A program made the position numbers and the translations under genes. From contig NW_005178559.1 of assembly GCF_000350225.1 (NCBI RefSeq), positions 170,236 to 234,235 on the forward strand: a DNA stretch of 64,000 nt, in the 5' to 3' direction. Of this stretch, positions 62,788-64,000 are shown piece by piece (within the stretch, counting starts at the first letter, position 1; each line of letters starts with the position of its first letter). Under the pieces are notes generated by a model that worked only from the letters and a program-made list of their open reading frames with translations, had not been told where the DNA came from and did not search any database. Source of the stretch: Chondrus crispus (Eukaryota; Rhodophyta; Florideophyceae; Gigartinales; Gigartinaceae).

Positions 62788-63437
62788 TGTAGCATAAACA
62801 CCCCACTGGCGAAGGGGGGGTTGCTAACAGTTCGACGGTAGACCCGATCGGCGCGAAGGCGGGGGACTCCGTGTGCTTACGAAACCGGACACGAGCCTTG
62901 AAGCAGTGTGGTAGAGCGGGTTGGGGTAGGACGCGCGCAAGCGCGAGCGGATCGACGCCTCGACGCCCCGGAGCAGCGCTGTGTGACGTACCAGCGCTGA
63001 CGGGCGGAAGCGGATCCCGTGGCGCTGGCGTGTTGGCGCGTCTCGACCCGTGCGGTTCCCCTCTAACGCGCGCGCTGCGGAGTCGCGCCAACTACAGTAA
63101 GCGGGAGGGTAGCTCGACGGTGGAGGATCTCGACCAAGCTACCATAGTCCCCCTCCGCGGTCAACCTCTCCTAGTATATAATATATAAGGTCGAGTGTCA
63201 TACTATACTACAGTACCGAGCTACAGTAACGTATAGTACTACTGTAAGCAGTGCGGTTCGTCCCGCACTGTCACACTGTCACACTGTCAGCCAATGGGGC
63301 TGACAGCACACGGTTCGTACACGTGTGGAGGCGCGCGCGCGCTGAAAGGTATGCGCGCGTGCACGGTGTAAGGTCCGTACCTTACAGCTTAAATCTAATT
63401 CTAAATCTAATACACAGTGGTCGGCAATTATGGTACA
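62788..63437 (+). mobile_element. Solo LTR, 650 bp, same subgroup as the one at 27404
   Basis: It starts TGTAGCATAA and ends TTATGGTACA. GCAGG (62783-62787) and ACAGG (63438-63442) flank it, a 5-bp duplication with one change. It matches the LTR at 27404 over long blocks, for example GACGCCTCGACGCCCCGG and GTGACGTACCAGCGCTGACG. A TATATAA box lies near 63180. Hairpins lie at 63249-63270, 63284-63306 and 63367-63386 in the same order as in that LTR. Confidence 0.88.
63249..63386 (+). other. Hairpin series in the LTR at 62788
   Basis: Perfect stems: 63249-63270 (8 bp), 63284-63306 (9 bp) and 63367-63386 (8 bp, CCGT loop). They are homologous in order to the stems in the LTR at 27404, but with different paired bases. 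Confidence 0.7.
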
Positions 63438-64000
63438 ACAGGACCATAAACAAAGAAATTTCTATAATCACGTGACGCCAAAGCAAGAACAAGAAGCTGC
63501 ATTGTAGAAGGCGCCTTACTTATCGATACCTTTTCTCTAGTTGTCTCTATCTTACTTTGTTCTTACGTACTGTACCGTCTACTTGTTCCCCTGGATACTA
63601 GGAGAGCACAGTTCAACAACGCATTACATCATCCCCTCTTTCAGTAATAATTTCTACACCACTCTTTTATTCTTTCTTTGGTCGACAACTAACATGCTCT
63701 TCGCAGCGTAAGTGGTCCACAGCATGGTGTCCACAGATTTTGCCCTTCTGGGCGGCTCAATTCGAAAATCGGGTATTTTGTAAAATCCCATTTTGGCGTC
63801 CTCCCGCCTTTAAACGTCCGCATCTTCCTCCTAGGCCACCCCTTCCGTTTTTATTGCCCACTGTTCCCCTCTCCAGATTCACGTACCCTCAAAAGAAACG
63901 TTTCGTACCTGCTGTGCACAAACACCATTCTCCATGCGCGCGAAAACAGTTGCGCAGAACCGAAAATTGCGAAATTGAAAGTAGATGGCAAAAACGCGAA
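63438..64000. other. Gene-free end of the window
   Basis: No gene is supported. A pyrimidine-rich stretch lies at 63780-63890. Confidence 0.5.

Overview
This looks like nuclear DNA of an intron-poor eukaryote, plausibly a red alga; that assignment is inferred from gene content and style, not proven. It holds two kinds of DNA. Conserved single-copy eukaryotic genes form an island at about 32.1-47.7 kb, with two more conserved genes and one unrecognised gene at 6.4-14.3 kb. Transposable elements in all stages of decay fill most of 10.7-11.3, 17-30.6 and 53-63.4 kb. Introns are few and short (114 and 129 nt in the two supported cases).

Left part (1-16.9 kb): a GATA zinc-finger gene with one intron inside the finger, a 533-bp pogo-like non-autonomous element, an unrecognised 411-residue protein with an internal duplication, and a WDR83/MORG1 WD40 gene. 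The rest is gene-poor and rich in the heptamer TACAGTA/TACTGTA.

Transposon cluster (16.97-30.63 kb): an apparently intact pogo-like element with perfect 29-bp inverted ends and TA target duplications; three decayed HARBI1/IS5-like (DDE_Tnp_4) transposase copies, one split by a solo LTR whose 5-bp target duplication I can read; a decayed pogo-type gene carrying a near-perfect 49-bp inverted duplication; and a decayed Tigger-like element with both ends present.

Gene island (32.1-47.7 kb): class I aminotransferase (-), glyoxylate/hydroxypyruvate reductase (+), a PTEN/C2-FH1-FH2 formin (+), a two-exon TEN1-like telomere gene (-), WDR61/SKI8 (+), a RHEB-like GTPase (-) and NAA15 (+). TEN1/WDR61 and RHEB/NAA15 are divergent pairs with short shared upstream regions. 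The genes cover metabolism, actin assembly, telomere capping, RNA surveillance/transcription, growth signalling and N-terminal acetylation; they are neighbours, not a pathway.

Right part (47.7-64 kb): a 5-kb gene-poor stretch with one tentative two-exon gene; a Ty1/copia element split by another solo LTR and truncated at the reverse-transcriptase active site; a 252-bp tandem duplication; a partial inverted LTR; a fourth HARBI1-like copy; a complete TRIM-like non-autonomous LTR element (two ~453-bp LTRs, polypurine tract, perfect 5-bp duplication); a decayed reading frame; and a third solo LTR. The solo LTRs share TGTAGYATAA-type ends and carry serial short hairpins, some conserved with paired base changes between copies.
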